A DNA stretch of 64,000 nucleotides from assembly GCF_001713375.1 (NCBI RefSeq), contig NZ_CP016449.1, forward strand, positions 2,294,001 through 2,358,000, read 5' to 3'. The DNA is from Hydrogenophaga sp. RAC07 (lineage in GTDB: Bacteria; Pseudomonadota; Gammaproteobacteria; Burkholderiales; Burkholderiaceae_C). The position numbers and the translations under genes were made by a program. Below are positions 17,023 through 26,404 of this stretch, piece by piece; positions within the stretch are counted from its first letter, which is position 1, and every line of letters begins with the position of its first letter. The notes beneath the pieces were generated by a model, which saw only the letters and a program-made list of their open reading frames with translations, ran no database searches and was not told the DNA's origin.

Positions 17023-18114
17023 TCACCCCTTGATCGCCTGCGCAATCGCGCGTCCGACATCGGTGGTACTCGCCGTTCCACCCAGGTCGGCTGTGCGGGG
17101 CGCGCCGCTGCCAGGTTGCAGCACCGCTTCGATGGCGTTCATCATCGCATCGTGCGCCGAGCGGTATCCCAGGAAGTCGAGCATGAGCGCACCGCACCAG
17201 ATCTGACCGATCGGGTTCGCAATGCCCCTGCCTGCAATGTCGGGTGCCGATCCGTGTACGGGCTCGAACAAAGAGGGGTGTTGACGCGTGGGGTTGAGGT
17301 TGGCACTGGGTGCAATGCCGATGGTGCCGGTGCAGGCCGGGCCCAGGTCGGACAGGATGTCGCCGAACAGGTTGCTGCCCACCACCACATCGAAGAAGTC
17401 GGGGCGCTGCACGAAGTGCGCGGTGAGGATGTCGATGTGGAACTTGTCGACCCGCACGTCCGGGTACTCCTTGGCCATTTCGGCCACGCGTTCGTCCCAG
17501 TAAGGCATGGTGATGGCGATGCCGTTGCTCTTGGTGGCGCTGGTCAGGTGTTTCTTGGGCCGCGAGCGCGCGGTCTCGAAGGCGTAGCGCAGCACGCGGT
17601 CCACACCGATGCGCGACATCACGGTTTCCTGCATCACGATCTCGCGCTCGGTGCCGGGGTACATGCGCCCCCCGATGCTGGAGTACTCACCCTCGGTGTT
17701 CTCGCGCACGATCACCATGTCGATTTCGCCCGGCGCGCGAGCGCTGCCGTCGCGCCGAACCACCGGCGCGATCACACCGGGCATGAGGCGCGCGGGCCGC
17801 ACGTTGACGTACTGGTCGAACTCGCGGCGAAACAACAGCAGCGAACCCCACAACGAGATGTGGTCGGGCACCTTGTCGGGCCAGCCCACCGCACCGAAGT
17901 AGATGGCTTCGTGCCCGCCGATCTGGTCTTTCCAGTCGTCGGGCAGCATCTTGCCGTGGCGCTCGAAGTAGTTGCAGCTGGAGAAGTCGAAGTGGTCGAA
18001 CTGCAGATCGATGCCGAACTTCGTTGCCGCAGCTTCGAGCACGCGGATGCCCTCGGGCATGACTTCGGTGCCGATGCCGTCTCCGGCGATGACGGCGATG
18101 CGGTGCTGGCTCAT
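17023..18114 (-). CDS. Tartrate/D-malate dehydrogenase (isocitrate/isopropylmalate dehydrogenase family)
   Basis: This 363-residue protein is an NAD-dependent oxidative decarboxylase of (2R)-hydroxyacids. It shows the N-terminal IAVIAGDGIGTEVMPEG, the catalytic Arg/Tyr region with VRENTEGEYSSIGGR, a lysine/aspartate metal site in VDKFHIDILTAHFV and VVVGSNLFGDILSDLGPA, and the cofactor loop EPVHGSAPDIAGRGIANPIGQI. The Trp/Gly-rich AVGWPDKVPDHISLWGSLL segment points to the tartrate/D-malate dehydrogenase (TtuC/DmlA) branch rather than LeuB. The divergent LysR neighbour is the usual partner (DmlR-like). The ATG at 18114 fits the family start; a frame 39 bp longer is not needed. Confidence 0.9.
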   Translation of the reverse strand: MSQHRIAVIAGDGIGTEVMPEGIRVLEAAATKFGIDLQFDHFDFSSCNYFERHGKMLPDDWKDQIGGHEAIYFGAVGWPDKVPDHISLWGSLLLFRREFDQYVNVRPARLMPGVIAPVVRRDGSARAPGEIDMVIVRENTEGEYSSIGGRMYPGTEREIVMQETVMSRIGVDRVLRYAFETARSRPKKHLTSATKSNGIAITMPYWDERVAEMAKEYPDVRVDKFHIDILTAHFVQRPDFFDVVVGSNLFGDILSDLGPACTGTIGIAPSANLNPTRQHPSLFEPVHGSAPDIAGRGIANPIGQIWCGALMLDFLGYRSAHDAMMNAIEAVLQPGSGAPRTADLGGTASTTDVGRAIAQAIKG

Positions 18115-18180
18115 GGATGCTCCTTCGGTCAGGTCTTGGAAAGTCGCCAGCATAGCCCGCGCCGAAGCAATAATCCGGCA

Positions 18181-18191
18181 ATTGATTCAAT
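18181..18191. promoter_or_regulatory. Possible LysR box
   Basis: The short palindrome attga-t-tcaat sits in the 92-bp divergent gap between the tartrate/malate dehydrogenase gene and lysR, 15 bp before the LysR start. It is the only inverted repeat noticed there and fits the T-N11-A type of LysR site loosely. Confidence 0.35.
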
Positions 18192-18206
18192 CCAGAAAGG
18201 AAACAA

Positions 18207-19187
18207 TTGGACCGCCCCGATCTGGAACTCGTGCTCGCCGTGCGCCAACACGGCAGCTTGGTGATGGCCGCCCGCGCGCTGCGCGTGGCCCCCTCGGCCG
18301 TGACGAAGCGCCTGGCCGCGCTGGAGGCGGGTCTGGGTCTGAAACTGTTCCAGCGCACCACGCGGCGCGTGAGCCCCACGGCCGAAGGCGACACGCTGTG
18401 CGAACGCGCGGTGCACCTGCTGCGCGCGTTCGACGACGTGCAGGCCGAATTGCGCGAACGCCAGGCCGAACCCGCCGGACCGGTGCGCCTGGCGGCCACC
18501 TTCGGGTTTGGCCGCCTCTGGGTGGGCCCGGCGATTGCCGATTTCCAGGCGGGGCACCCCGGTGTGCAGGTGCAGTTGCAGCTCACCGAACAGCTGCCCG
18601 ACCTGGCGGTGGACGGGTTTGATGGCGCCATCTGGCTCTGGAATGCACCGAACGAACGCGCGGCTGAATGGGTGTCGCGGCGACTCGCCGGCAACCAGCG
18701 CGTGCTGGTGGCCGCACCCGGTTATTTGCAGCAACACGGCACACCCCGCACGCTGCAAGACCTCGCCAGCCACAGCTGTCTGGTGGTGCGCGAAAACGGT
18801 GGCGGGCCTGGCCGGCGTTTCGACCACTGGCGGCTGCAGAGTACGGGTGAAACGCAGGTGAAACATGTGCCGGTGAACGGTCCGCTCTCCAGCAACTCGG
18901 GCGAGATGGTGCGTGACTGGTGCCTGGCAGGTCGCGGCATCATGTTGCGCAGCCTGTGGGACATTGCGCCGCAGCTGGCCAGCGGAGAACTCGTGCGGGT
19001 CCTGCCCGATCAGGCGATGGCGGACGCCGACATCCACTGGCTCGCGCCCTTCCGCTCCCAGACCCCGCGGCGCATCCGCCTGTTGGTGGACTTTCTGGCG
19101 GAGCGCTTCCGCAAGGAACCCTGGAAACCCGCTCGGCGTGCCCCTAGCGCGAAGCGCGCACCACCAGGCTCACGCCAAAAGCGGTGA
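18207..19187 (+). CDS. LysR-family transcriptional regulator
   Basis: This 326-residue protein has the N-terminal winged helix (LELVLAVRQHGSLVMAARALRVAPSAVTKRLAALEAGLGLKLFQRTTRRVSPTAEG, split between helices at residues 4-60) and a type 2 periplasmic-binding-like effector domain. The start is TTG at 18207 behind AGGAAA, giving a normal LysR N-terminus; no ATG is available. It is transcribed away from the tartrate/malate dehydrogenase gene and probably activates it, as DmlR does for dmlA. Its 3' end overlaps the convergent EamA gene by 44 bp. Confidence 0.9.
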   Translation: MDRPDLELVLAVRQHGSLVMAARALRVAPSAVTKRLAALEAGLGLKLFQRTTRRVSPTAEGDTLCERAVHLLRAFDDVQAELRERQAEPAGPVRLAATFGFGRLWVGPAIADFQAGHPGVQVQLQLTEQLPDLAVDGFDGAIWLWNAPNERAAEWVSRRLAGNQRVLVAAPGYLQQHGTPRTLQDLASHSCLVVRENGGGPGRRFDHWRLQSTGETQVKHVPVNGPLSSNSGEMVRDWCLAGRGIMLRSLWDIAPQLASGELVRVLPDQAMADADIHWLAPFRSQTPRRIRLLVDFLAERFRKEPWKPARRAPSAKRAPPGSRQKR

Positions 19188-20034
19188 GCGCGGTGCCGGC
19201 CAGCGTGACGGCGGTGATGGGCTCGGCGAACAGCACCCACGCGATCAGCGCGGTGCACGGAGGCACGAGGTACATGAGGCTGGTGACACTGGCCGCAGCA
19301 CCGCGCTGGATCAGCAGGTACAGCAGCGAGCTGCCGCCCAGCGTGAGGCCCAGCACACTCCAGGCCATGGCGCCCACCAGTTCACCGTTCCAGCGCATCG
19401 ACTCCGCTTCCAGCAAAGTCAGCGGCAGCGTGACGAGCAGTGCAGCGAGCAGCTGCACCGCATTGGCGGTGCGCACATCGCAAGCCGCCACAAAACGCTT
19501 CTGGTAAAGCGTGCCGATGGTGATGGCAAACAGGGCCATGACCGCCAGCGACAGGTTGAACCAGTTGGCCTGATCGCCCGGCCCACCGGCGCCGAACTTG
19601 CGCGAGACCACCAGCACCAGGCCGGCGAATCCCAACACCAGACCGAGCCACTGGCGCTTGCTCACCTTGGAGCCGGTGCCGGAGAGCCAGATCGCGGTGA
19701 GCACCGGCTGCAGGCCGACGATGAGCGAAGACAGGCCCGAGCCCATGCCCGCCTTGACCGCTGCCCACACACCACCCAGATAACCCGCGTGCATCAGCAC
19801 ACCGGTCACCGCGAGGTGGAACCACTGCGTGCGGGTGGTGGGCCACTTCACACCGGCGAGCACGATCCAGGGCAGGAAACAGGCGATGGAGAGCGCATAG
19901 CGCACCGCGAGGAACTTCATGGGCGGAGCGTGCGGCATGCCGTAGCGCGCCACGATGAAACCGGTGCTCCAGATCAGCACGAACACCCAGGGCATGGCGC
20001 GCAGCCACGCATTGTCTTGCGTCGGGGAATGCAT
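19144..20034 (-). CDS. EamA-family (DMT) transporter
   Basis: This 296-residue inner-membrane protein has ten predicted helices in two EamA repeats of about 140 residues each. The pattern includes FVLIWSTGFIVARYGMPHAPPMKFLAVRYALS at the start and SVLGLTLGGSSLLYLLIQRGAAASVTSLMYLVPPCTALIAWVLFAEPIT in the second repeat. Members export amino acids, metabolites or drugs; the substrate here is unknown. ATG 20034 is preferred over TTG 20040. It follows pgsA by about 10 bp, so it may be co-transcribed with it. The 3' end overlaps lysR on the other strand. Confidence 0.9.
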   Translation of the reverse strand: MHSPTQDNAWLRAMPWVFVLIWSTGFIVARYGMPHAPPMKFLAVRYALSIACFLPWIVLAGVKWPTTRTQWFHLAVTGVLMHAGYLGGVWAAVKAGMGSGLSSLIVGLQPVLTAIWLSGTGSKVSKRQWLGLVLGFAGLVLVVSRKFGAGGPGDQANWFNLSLAVMALFAITIGTLYQKRFVAACDVRTANAVQLLAALLVTLPLTLLEAESMRWNGELVGAMAWSVLGLTLGGSSLLYLLIQRGAAASVTSLMYLVPPCTALIAWVLFAEPITAVTLAGTALTAFGVSLVVRASR

Positions 20035-20044
20035 CGCCAAGGCC

Positions 20045-20614
20045 TCAGCGCGACTTCGCCCGGATTTCGGGAATGGCCTTCTGCAGGTAGTACACCATCG
20101 ACCACACCGTGAGCACGGCCGAGATCCAGATCAGCCAGGTGCCCCAGAGCCGCGTGTCGATCAGCTGGAACAGCGTGCCGTCGAACAGCAGGAACGGAAT
20201 CGCCACCATCTGCACGGTGGTCTTGATCTTGCCGATCATGTGCACCGCCACACTCTTGGTGGCGCCAATGATGGCCATCCACTCGCGCAGGGACGAGATG
20301 GCGATCTCGCGGCCGATGATGATGAGTGCGACAAACACATCGGCACGGTCCAGGTGCACCAGCACCAGCAGCGCCGCGCACACCAGGAACTTGTCGGCCA
20401 CCGGATCAAGAAATGCCCCGAAAGCCGAGGTCTGGTTGAGCCTGCGCGCGAGATAGCCGTCGGCCCAGTCGGTCAGTGCGAACACGACAAACATCACCGT
20501 GGCGATCAGGTTCTGCTGCGCCACGCTCATGTCTTCCAGATAGAACACCCCCACGATCAGCGGGATGGCCACGATGCGTGCCCAGGTGAGCAGGGTGGGG
20601 AGGTTGAAAAACAT
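20045..20614 (-). CDS. pgsA: CDP-diacylglycerol--glycerol-3-phosphate 3-phosphatidyltransferase
   Basis: This 189-residue inner-membrane enzyme makes phosphatidylglycerol phosphate, the committed step to phosphatidylglycerol and cardiolipin. The CDP-alcohol phosphatidyltransferase signature DG-x2-AR-x8-G-x3-D-x3-D is complete (ADGYLARRLNQTSAFGAFL followed by DPVADK). Five to six hydrophobic segments follow. The length equals that of the bacterial family. The start at 20614 gives the normal N-terminus MFFNLPTLLTWARIVAIP. It is the first gene of a short minus-strand unit with the EamA transporter. Confidence 0.96.
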   Translation of the reverse strand: MFFNLPTLLTWARIVAIPLIVGVFYLEDMSVAQQNLIATVMFVVFALTDWADGYLARRLNQTSAFGAFLDPVADKFLVCAALLVLVHLDRADVFVALIIIGREIAISSLREWMAIIGATKSVAVHMIGKIKTTVQMVAIPFLLFDGTLFQLIDTRLWGTWLIWISAVLTVWSMVYYLQKAIPEIRAKSR

Positions 20615-20770
20615 AGCGCGATTATGCGGGCTGGGTCAAGCAGCCCCGCTGCGTTGCCATACGCGGCCTCTGCGCAGGCTGCGTGCCGCAGCTTGGGCAG
20701 TGAGCGGGAACAGGCTCGCGGACTTTCTCACGGAGGCCCCGACTTCATGCCGTTTTTCCCACCGTCAAAA

Positions 20771-20830
20771 GCATTCCAAACAATTACTTGAAAGACAATC
20801 AATCGACCAAAAAAGAATCCTTTGGAATGC
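20771..20830. promoter_or_regulatory. Inverted repeat in AT-rich leader of the HlyC-like gene
   Basis: The arms gcattccaaa (20771-20780) and tttggaatgc (20821-20830) are perfect inverted repeats separated by 40 bp of unusually AT-rich sequence, 52 bp before the gene start. The intergenic stretch 20615-20881 (267 bp) otherwise shows only GC-rich palindromic fragments. The arrangement suggests a regulator binding two sites around a promoter. Confidence 0.5.
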
Positions 20831-20881
20831 ATTTCAACCATCCGCGCAGCGCGGATCCCACACCCGAGCAGGAGCCTGACC

Positions 20882-21502
20882 ATGCACACGACGCACCACC
20901 TTCAAGCACCGCAACTCACCGGACAAGCCAATCGCATCGGCGAGGCGTTTGGCGCGGCCGTTTGGCTCTGGATGCAAGTGCCCCGCCACCGACAACTCTC
21001 CATCAAGAACCTGGAAAAGCGCCTGCTGGAGCCGATCCGGCAAGGTCAGTATGTGCTGGTCTGCACCGGCAAGCACAACCAACAGCGGGACCCGGTGGCC
21101 TTGCTGCTCTACGCCTGTCTGAACGCACAGGCCGAGAGCCGTTTCATCAAGGACCCCTCCACCCCCTTGGCGCCAGCCGACTGGCGAAGCGGTGACCGGC
21201 TCTGGCTGATCGATTGGGTCTCGCCCTTCGGTCAATCGCTGCAGCTGCGCCACCGGATGCTGGAGCTGTTTGCACGCCAGACCGCACGCAGCCTGCGCCG
21301 GCGCCCAGAATGGAGCTCGAGCCGGGTCAAGACGTGGCTGGGTGACACATGCTCGGGTGACGCGGCGAAGGCCTGGTGGGCCGAACGTCCGATCCTGAGT
21401 GGTCCCAGAAGCACACCGTCATTGCCCTGCGCTTCGCCATGGGCAGCCACCGTTCCAGCCGAACTGCTTCACCACGGCATGCACGGCAGCACGTTCGCCT
21501 GA
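20882..21502 (+). CDS. RTX toxin-activating lysine acyltransferase (HlyC family), orphan
   Basis: This 206-residue protein matches HlyC, the cytosolic enzyme that transfers a fatty acyl group from acyl carrier protein to lysines of an RTX protoxin. Residues 20-125 align in order: AVWLWMQVPRHR (HlyC WLWASSPLHR), QYVLVCT, the DPVALLLYACLNAQAESRFIKD segment, and WRSGDRLWLIDWVSPFG (HlyC WTSGDRKWFIDWIAPFG). The catalytic pair is kept: His36 for HlyC His23 and Asp111 for Asp92. The C-terminal 50 residues have no clear match and make it longer than the usual 165-175. The ATG 20882 follows CAGGAGCCTG; an open frame reaches 20822 but without a site. No RTX toxin or type I secretion gene is in the window. 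Confidence 0.88.
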   Translation: MHTTHHLQAPQLTGQANRIGEAFGAAVWLWMQVPRHRQLSIKNLEKRLLEPIRQGQYVLVCTGKHNQQRDPVALLLYACLNAQAESRFIKDPSTPLAPADWRSGDRLWLIDWVSPFGQSLQLRHRMLELFARQTARSLRRRPEWSSSRVKTWLGDTCSGDAAKAWWAERPILSGPRSTPSLPCASPWAATVPAELLHHGMHGSTFA

Positions 21503-21511
21503 TCCGCCGGG

Positions 21512-23596
21512 TCAATGCAGGGCGCGGTAGATGGCGTCGGCCAGCTCGGCCGAGATGCCTTCCACGGTGCACAGGTCGTCCACGCTGGCTGACGCCACGC
21601 CACGCACACCGCCGAAACGCTGCAGCAAACGCGCCCGTTTCTTCGGCCCCACACCCGGGATGTCTTCGAGCTTGCTGCCGCCGGTGCGCACCTTGGCGCG
21701 CTGGGCGCGCATGCCGGTGATGGCAAAACGGTGCGCTTCGTCGCGGATCTGTGCCACCAGCATCAACGCCGCGGAGTCGTGGCCCAGGTAGACCTTCTCG
21801 CGGCCATCGGCGAACACCAACTCTTCCAGACCGACCTTGCGGCCCTCGCCTTTTTCCACACCCACGATGAGTGAGAGGTCCAGGCCCAGTTGCTGGAACA
21901 CCTCGCGCGCCATGCTCACCTGCCCTTTGCCTCCGTCGATGAGCACCAGGTCGGGCATGCGCGGGCCGGTGATGGACTCCGCGGTGGGTTCGGCAGACAA
22001 AGCATCCGATGCGTCCTGGTCAGCACGCCGATCGTCCTGAGCCTGTCCAAGGGCGGGCTCAGCCGGAACGGTGAGGTCCGGCGGCGGTACGTCGTCCGAG
22101 CGCATCGCCTCGGCGATCTTGCCGTAGCGCCGCAGCAGCACCTGCTTCATGGCGGCGTAGTCGTCGCCGCCGGTGATGCCTTCGATCTTGTAGCGGCGGT
22201 ACTGGCTGTTTTGCATCTTGTGGCCTTCGAACACCACACACGAGGCCTGGGTGGATTCACCGGCCGTGTGCGAAATGTCGAAGCACTCGATGCGCAGGGT
22301 ATCGAGCTGGTCGTCGGGCAGCTGCAGGGCATCGGCCAGTGCGCGGGTGCGCGCCTGCTGGCTGCCCTCTTCGGCCAGCAGCCGCGCCAGCGCGATGTCG
22401 GCGTTCTTCTGCGCCATCTCCAGCCAGCTGCGGCGGTGCTCGCGCGGGTTGTGCACCGCGCTCACCTTGGCACCTGTTTGTTCGGACAACGCGTCCAGCA
22501 GCGGCCGGCCCACCGCGTGGCTGGTCACCAGGATCTGGGGCATGGCAATGCCCAGGTAGTGCTGGGCAATGAAGGCTTCGAGCACCTGCACGGCCACGCG
22601 CTCGGCCGGGTCGCCGGTGGGCGCATCGCCTTCTTCAGAAAGCGCGTTGTCGATCGCGGTGGCGTCGTCCACATGCGCGGGAAAATACGGCCGGTCGCCG
22701 AGGTGGCGCCCGCCGCGCACCATGGCCAGGTTCACGCAGGCGCGTCCACCATGCACCTTGACCGCCAGCACGTCTACGTCCTTGTCGGACAGGTTGTCCA
22801 TGGTCTGCTGGTGCAACACGCGCGAGAGCGCGGTCATCTGGTTGCGCAGCTCGGCGGCCTGTTCAAACTCGAGTTTTTCGGCGTGCCCCAGCATGCGCTG
22901 TTCCAGCGCATCGAGCACGGCCTGCGTTTCACCCCGCAGAAAACGCTCGGCGTCCTGCACGTCGCGCGCGTAGTCCTCGCTGTCGACCAAGTCCACACAG
23001 GGGCCGCTGCAGCGCTTGATCTGGTAGAGCAGGCAAGGCCGCGTGCGGTTGGCAAACACCGTGTCTTCGCAGGTGCGCAGGCGAAACACCTTCTGCAGCA
23101 GCGTGATGGATTCCTTGACCGCCCAGGCGCTGGGATAGGGCCCGTAATAGCTGTGACGCCGGTCCACCACGCCGCGGTAGTACGCCATGCGTGGAAACGC
23201 GAGCGAGGGCACCGGCATCCTGGCCGAGGTGCGGAAGGTTTCGCGCGTGCCCGTGATCTTGAGGTATGGGTAGCTCTTGTCGTCGCGGAACAGGATGTTG
23301 AACTTGGGGTTCAACGTCTTGATGAGGTTGTTCTCCAGCAGCAACGCCTCGGCCTCGGAGCGCACCACCGTGGTCTCCATGCGCACGATCTTGCTGATCA
23401 TGTGGCCGATGCGCGTGCCGTCGTGGCTCTTCTGGAAATAACTCGACACGCGCTTCCTCAGGTTGCGCGCCTTGCCCACGTAGAGCAGCTGGCCCTGCGC
23501 GTCGAAATAGCGGTACACGCCGGGCAGCCCGGGGAGTGCGGCCACTTCGCTGAGCAGTTGGTCGGAATGGCTGGCTGGGATGGGCGTGCTGGACAT
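21512..23596 (-). CDS. uvrC: Excinuclease ABC subunit C
   Basis: This 694-residue nuclease makes both incisions in nucleotide excision repair with UvrA and UvrB. The N-terminal GIY-YIG domain is visible ([31 protein letters not shown]), followed by the Cys-rich region, the UvrB-binding UVR motif (near residues 245-265), the RNase H-like C-terminal nuclease ([10 protein letters not shown] and LIDGGKGQ) and two HhH motifs ending [18 protein letters not shown]. Compared with E. coli there are about 45 extra residues (near 505-550) just before [11 protein letters not shown]; part of this is a translated REP-like repeat. The ATG 23596 fits the family start. Confidence 0.97.
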   Translation of the reverse strand: MSSTPIPASHSDQLLSEVAALPGLPGVYRYFDAQGQLLYVGKARNLRKRVSSYFQKSHDGTRIGHMISKIVRMETTVVRSEAEALLLENNLIKTLNPKFNILFRDDKSYPYLKITGTRETFRTSARMPVPSLAFPRMAYYRGVVDRRHSYYGPYPSAWAVKESITLLQKVFRLRTCEDTVFANRTRPCLLYQIKRCSGPCVDLVDSEDYARDVQDAERFLRGETQAVLDALEQRMLGHAEKLEFEQAAELRNQMTALSRVLHQQTMDNLSDKDVDVLAVKVHGGRACVNLAMVRGGRHLGDRPYFPAHVDDATAIDNALSEEGDAPTGDPAERVAVQVLEAFIAQHYLGIAMPQILVTSHAVGRPLLDALSEQTGAKVSAVHNPREHRRSWLEMAQKNADIALARLLAEEGSQQARTRALADALQLPDDQLDTLRIECFDISHTAGESTQASCVVFEGHKMQNSQYRRYKIEGITGGDDYAAMKQVLLRRYGKIAEAMRSDDVPPPDLTVPAEPALGQAQDDRRADQDASDALSAEPTAESITGPRMPDLVLIDGGKGQVSMAREVFQQLGLDLSLIVGVEKGEGRKVGLEELVFADGREKVYLGHDSAALMLVAQIRDEAHRFAITGMRAQRAKVRTGGSKLEDIPGVGPKKRARLLQRFGGVRGVASASVDDLCTVEGISAELADAIYRALH
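22033..22054 (+). repeat. REP-like dispersed repeat inside uvrC
   Basis: The 22-bp unit CG(T)CCTGAGCC(T)GTC(C)AAGGGC, bracketed bases variable, is shared with 62019-62040 in the arsA gene with three differences. It is followed by a partial inverted copy (gggctcag) that gives a 7-bp stem. It lies in the variable linker of UvrC, residues about 515-522. Confidence 0.75.
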
Positions 23597-23646
23597 GGGC
23601 GCGTATTGTGCGCGGCCTTGAAAGCCATGCCGCGACAATGGCGGTC

Positions 23647-24708
23647 ATGCGTTGGGACATTTTCTGCAGGGTGATCGACAACTTCGGCGACGTGGGCGTG
23701 TGCTGGCGGCTCTCGGCCGAACTCGCACGCCGCGGCGAACACGTGCGCCTGTGGCTCGACGATCCGCAGGCGCTGGCCTGGATGGCGCCCGGCGCACTCG
23801 AAGGCCAGGTGGAAGGCATCGAGGTGCTGCACTGGAGCACACCACTGCCCGACGGACAAGCAACCCGGTTGCCCCTGGCCGACGTCTGGATCGAGGCCTT
23901 TGGCTGCGAGCCACCGCCCGAATGCATCGACAACCTCGCCACGCGCCTGGCCGGCGGTGCGCGCCCGCCGGTGTGGATCAACCTCGAATACCTGAGCGCC
24001 GAGCCCTACGTGGAGCGCTCGCACCGCCTGCCCTCGCCGGTCATGAGCGGCCCGCTGCGAGGACTCACCAAGTGGTTTTTCTACCCCGGCTTCACCGAAC
24101 GCACCGGTGGCCTGCTGCGCGAGCCCGACCTGCTGCAGCGGCAGGCCACGTTTGACGCCCAAGCCTGGCTGCACGGCCTGGGCCTGCCATCCGCGCAACC
24201 CCGCGCCAGCCTGTTCTGCTACGAACCCGCCGGCCTGCCCGAGGTGCTGCGCCAGTCAGCGCAAGCGTCATGGCAATGGCTGGTCACGCCCGGGCGCGCC
24301 TGGCGCGCGGCGCAGGCTTCCCCGACCGGCCAGCTGCACGCCCTGCCGCTGCTCACCCAACCCGACTTCGACCACCTGCTCTGGGCGTGCGACCTCAACT
24401 TCGTGCGCGGCGAAGACTCGCTGGTGCGCGCGCTCTGGGCCGGCCAGCCCTTCGTCTGGCAGATCTACCCGCAGCACGACGACGCGCACCACGCCAAGCT
24501 CGACGCCTTCCTCGACTGGCTGCAGGCACCGCCCACGCTGCGTGCCCTGCACCGCGCCTGGAACGGCATCGGCAGCGCCGCCCCGGTGTGGCCCGACGCC
24601 GCGACGCTGGTCGAATGGCGAGCCTGCGTGCTGTCTGCGCGCCAGCGCCTGCTCGCCCAGCCCGACCTGGCCAGCCAGCTGGGCCGCTTCGCACAGGAAA
24701 AGCGATAA
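23647..24708 (+). CDS. earP: EF-P arginine rhamnosyltransferase EarP
   Basis: This 353-residue GT-B type glycosyltransferase attaches rhamnose from dTDP-L-rhamnose to a conserved arginine of elongation factor P. Family features visible are [23 protein letters not shown] at the N-terminus (the Asp of DNFGD is catalytically important), the [14 protein letters not shown] segment, and the nucleotide-sugar region [29 protein letters not shown]. The adjacent efp gene, 151 bp downstream, encodes the arginine-type substrate, which confirms the role. ATG 23647 is taken; ATG 23638 would add three residues. Confidence 0.96.
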   Translation: MRWDIFCRVIDNFGDVGVCWRLSAELARRGEHVRLWLDDPQALAWMAPGALEGQVEGIEVLHWSTPLPDGQATRLPLADVWIEAFGCEPPPECIDNLATRLAGGARPPVWINLEYLSAEPYVERSHRLPSPVMSGPLRGLTKWFFYPGFTERTGGLLREPDLLQRQATFDAQAWLHGLGLPSAQPRASLFCYEPAGLPEVLRQSAQASWQWLVTPGRAWRAAQASPTGQLHALPLLTQPDFDHLLWACDLNFVRGEDSLVRALWAGQPFVWQIYPQHDDAHHAKLDAFLDWLQAPPTLRALHRAWNGIGSAAPVWPDAATLVEWRACVLSARQRLLAQPDLASQLGRFAQEKR

Positions 24709-24859
24709 AATTCGAGGCTTTGCGGAAATCCGGCCCGGACAACACGTCGGCCACCGCTTCCGCCAGCCGTCTGCCTCGCCGCACAGATCGCAGCCATCAG
24801 CTAAGTTCCCGGGTGTCCAGCCCACGCCGGGAGCACGCGGCCCAACCGTTGGAACCCTT

Positions 24860-25414
24860 ATGAAAATCGCTCAAGAACTCCGCGCCGGCAACGTCATCAT
24901 GCACGGCAAGGACCCGATGATCGTCCTGAAAACCGAATACAGCCGCGGCGGCCGTGGTGCCGCCACCGTGCGCCTGAAGCTCAAGGCCCTGCTCAACAAC
25001 ATGGCCACCGAAGTCGTCTGCAAGGCCGACGACAAGATGGACCAGATCATTCTGGACAAGAAGGAGTGCACCTACTCCTACTTCGCCGACCCGATGTACG
25101 TCTGCATGGACGCCGACTTCAACCAGTACGAGGTGGAAGCCGAGAACATGGGCGACGCACTGAACTACCTCGAAGACGGCATGACCGTGGAAGTGGTGTT
25201 CTACGACGGCAAGGCCATCTCGGTCGAACTGCCCACCAGCGTCGAGCGCGTGATCACCTGGACCGAACCCGCCGTCAAGGGCGACACGTCCGGCAAGGTG
25301 CTCAAGCCCGCCAAGATCGCCACCGGCTTTGAAGTGTCGGTGCCTTTGTTCGTTGCGCAGGACGACAAGATCGAGATCGACACCCGCACCGGCGAATACC
25401 GCAAACGGGTCTGA
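24860..25414 (+). CDS. efp: Elongation factor P (arginine type)
   Basis: This 184-residue factor relieves ribosomes stalled at polyproline stretches. The KOW-like N-terminal domain carries [16 protein letters not shown], where Arg32 replaces the lysine of E. coli-type EF-P and is the expected rhamnosylation site for EarP. Two OB domains follow, ending in [11 protein letters not shown], and the length is normal. It lies behind earP in the same direction with a 151-bp leader, in which a gataaaat stretch near 24704 could be a -10 element. A strong terminator follows. Confidence 0.98.
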   Translation: MKIAQELRAGNVIMHGKDPMIVLKTEYSRGGRGAATVRLKLKALLNNMATEVVCKADDKMDQIILDKKECTYSYFADPMYVCMDADFNQYEVEAENMGDALNYLEDGMTVEVVFYDGKAISVELPTSVERVITWTEPAVKGDTSGKVLKPAKIATGFEVSVPLFVAQDDKIEIDTRTGEYRKRV

Positions 25415-25436
25415 TCACACGCTGATCGTTCGGTTC

Positions 25437-25463
25437 AAGAGGCTCCTGCGGGAGCCTCTTTCG
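25437..25463 (+). terminator. Terminator after efp
   Basis: A perfect 10-bp stem aagaggctcc/ggagcctctt with loop tgcg is followed by tcgttt. It lies 22 bp after the efp stop. Confidence 0.8.
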
Positions 25464-25485
25464 TTTGTACCCAACACCCCGCGCC

Positions 25486-26364
25486 ATGGACCTGATCGCC
25501 CGCATCACCGACGTCATCATCCCGGTCTTCCTGATCGTGGTCATCGGCTACGGCTACGCGCGCCGAAGCGTGCCCGACATGTCGGTGTTCAACCGCATCG
25601 CGCTCGACGTGCTGGCGCCGCTGCTGGTGTATTCGGCATTGGCCTCGCGCGACTTCCGCATGGCCGACCACACCGCGCTGCTGTTCGGCGGCACCGTGCT
25701 CATCCTGCTCAGTGGCCTGCTGGCCTGGCCGCTGGCCAAAGCATTCGGCGCACAGCCGCGCACCCTGGTGCCGGTGGTGATGTTCAACAACTGCGGCAAC
25801 ATGGGCCTGCCGCTGGCGCTGCTGGCCTTCGGCCCGGCCAACTTCGGCGCGTCCGTGGCGCTGTTTTCGGTCAGCAACCTGCTGCACTTCTCGCTGGGCG
25901 CGCGCATCACCAGCCGCCTGGCGCGCACACGCGACCTGCTCACCAGCCCACTCATGATCGGAACCGCGCTGGGCTTCATCAGCGCACTCACCGAGGTGCG
26001 CCCACCCGACGTGGTGCTCTCGGGTTTGAAGCTGCTGGGCGACGCGCTGCTGCCCATGATGCTGTTCGCACTGGGCGTGCGGCTCACCGCCCTCACCCGC
26101 TCGGGCCTGGCGCTGGGTTTGCTCGGCGCCCTGGCGCGGCCCATCATTGGACTGGCCATCGGCATTCCGCTGGCCTGGGCACTCGGCCTGGAGGGTGCGG
26201 CGCGCGGACAGCTGCTGCTGTTCGCCGCCCTGCCCCCGGCGGTGATGCAGTTCATGCTCGCCGAGCGTTACCACCAGGAGCCCGACAAGGTGGGCGCCAT
26301 GATCATGCTGGGCAATGCGCTGGCCATCCTGTTCGTGCCGCTGGCCCTGGCGCTCGGACTGTAG
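25486..26364 (+). CDS. AEC-family transporter (auxin efflux carrier type)
   Basis: This 292-residue inner-membrane protein has about ten hydrophobic segments. The family pattern includes FNRIALDVLAPLLVYSALAS in the N-terminal half, the discontinuous helix motif MFNNCGNMGLPLALLAFGP, and LLFAALPPAVMQFMLAERY in the C-terminal half. Bacterial members move organic acids such as malate or malonate. No regulator or enzyme gene is linked that would name the substrate. ATG 25486 is preferred over a longer frame from 25465. Confidence 0.9.
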   Translation: MDLIARITDVIIPVFLIVVIGYGYARRSVPDMSVFNRIALDVLAPLLVYSALASRDFRMADHTALLFGGTVLILLSGLLAWPLAKAFGAQPRTLVPVVMFNNCGNMGLPLALLAFGPANFGASVALFSVSNLLHFSLGARITSRLARTRDLLTSPLMIGTALGFISALTEVRPPDVVLSGLKLLGDALLPMMLFALGVRLTALTRSGLALGLLGALARPIIGLAIGIPLAWALGLEGAARGQLLLFAALPPAVMQFMLAERYHQEPDKVGAMIMLGNALAILFVPLALALGL

Positions 26365-26404
26365 TCACACAAGTCACCGACACTGACGATTCAAGGAGCC
26401 TCTC

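Noticed and set aside
20882..21502. Initially considered as a RecA/ImuA-like repair protein because of the uvrC neighbour
   Set aside because: No P-loop is present, whereas the WLW...HR and SGDRxWxIDW motifs align in order with HlyC.
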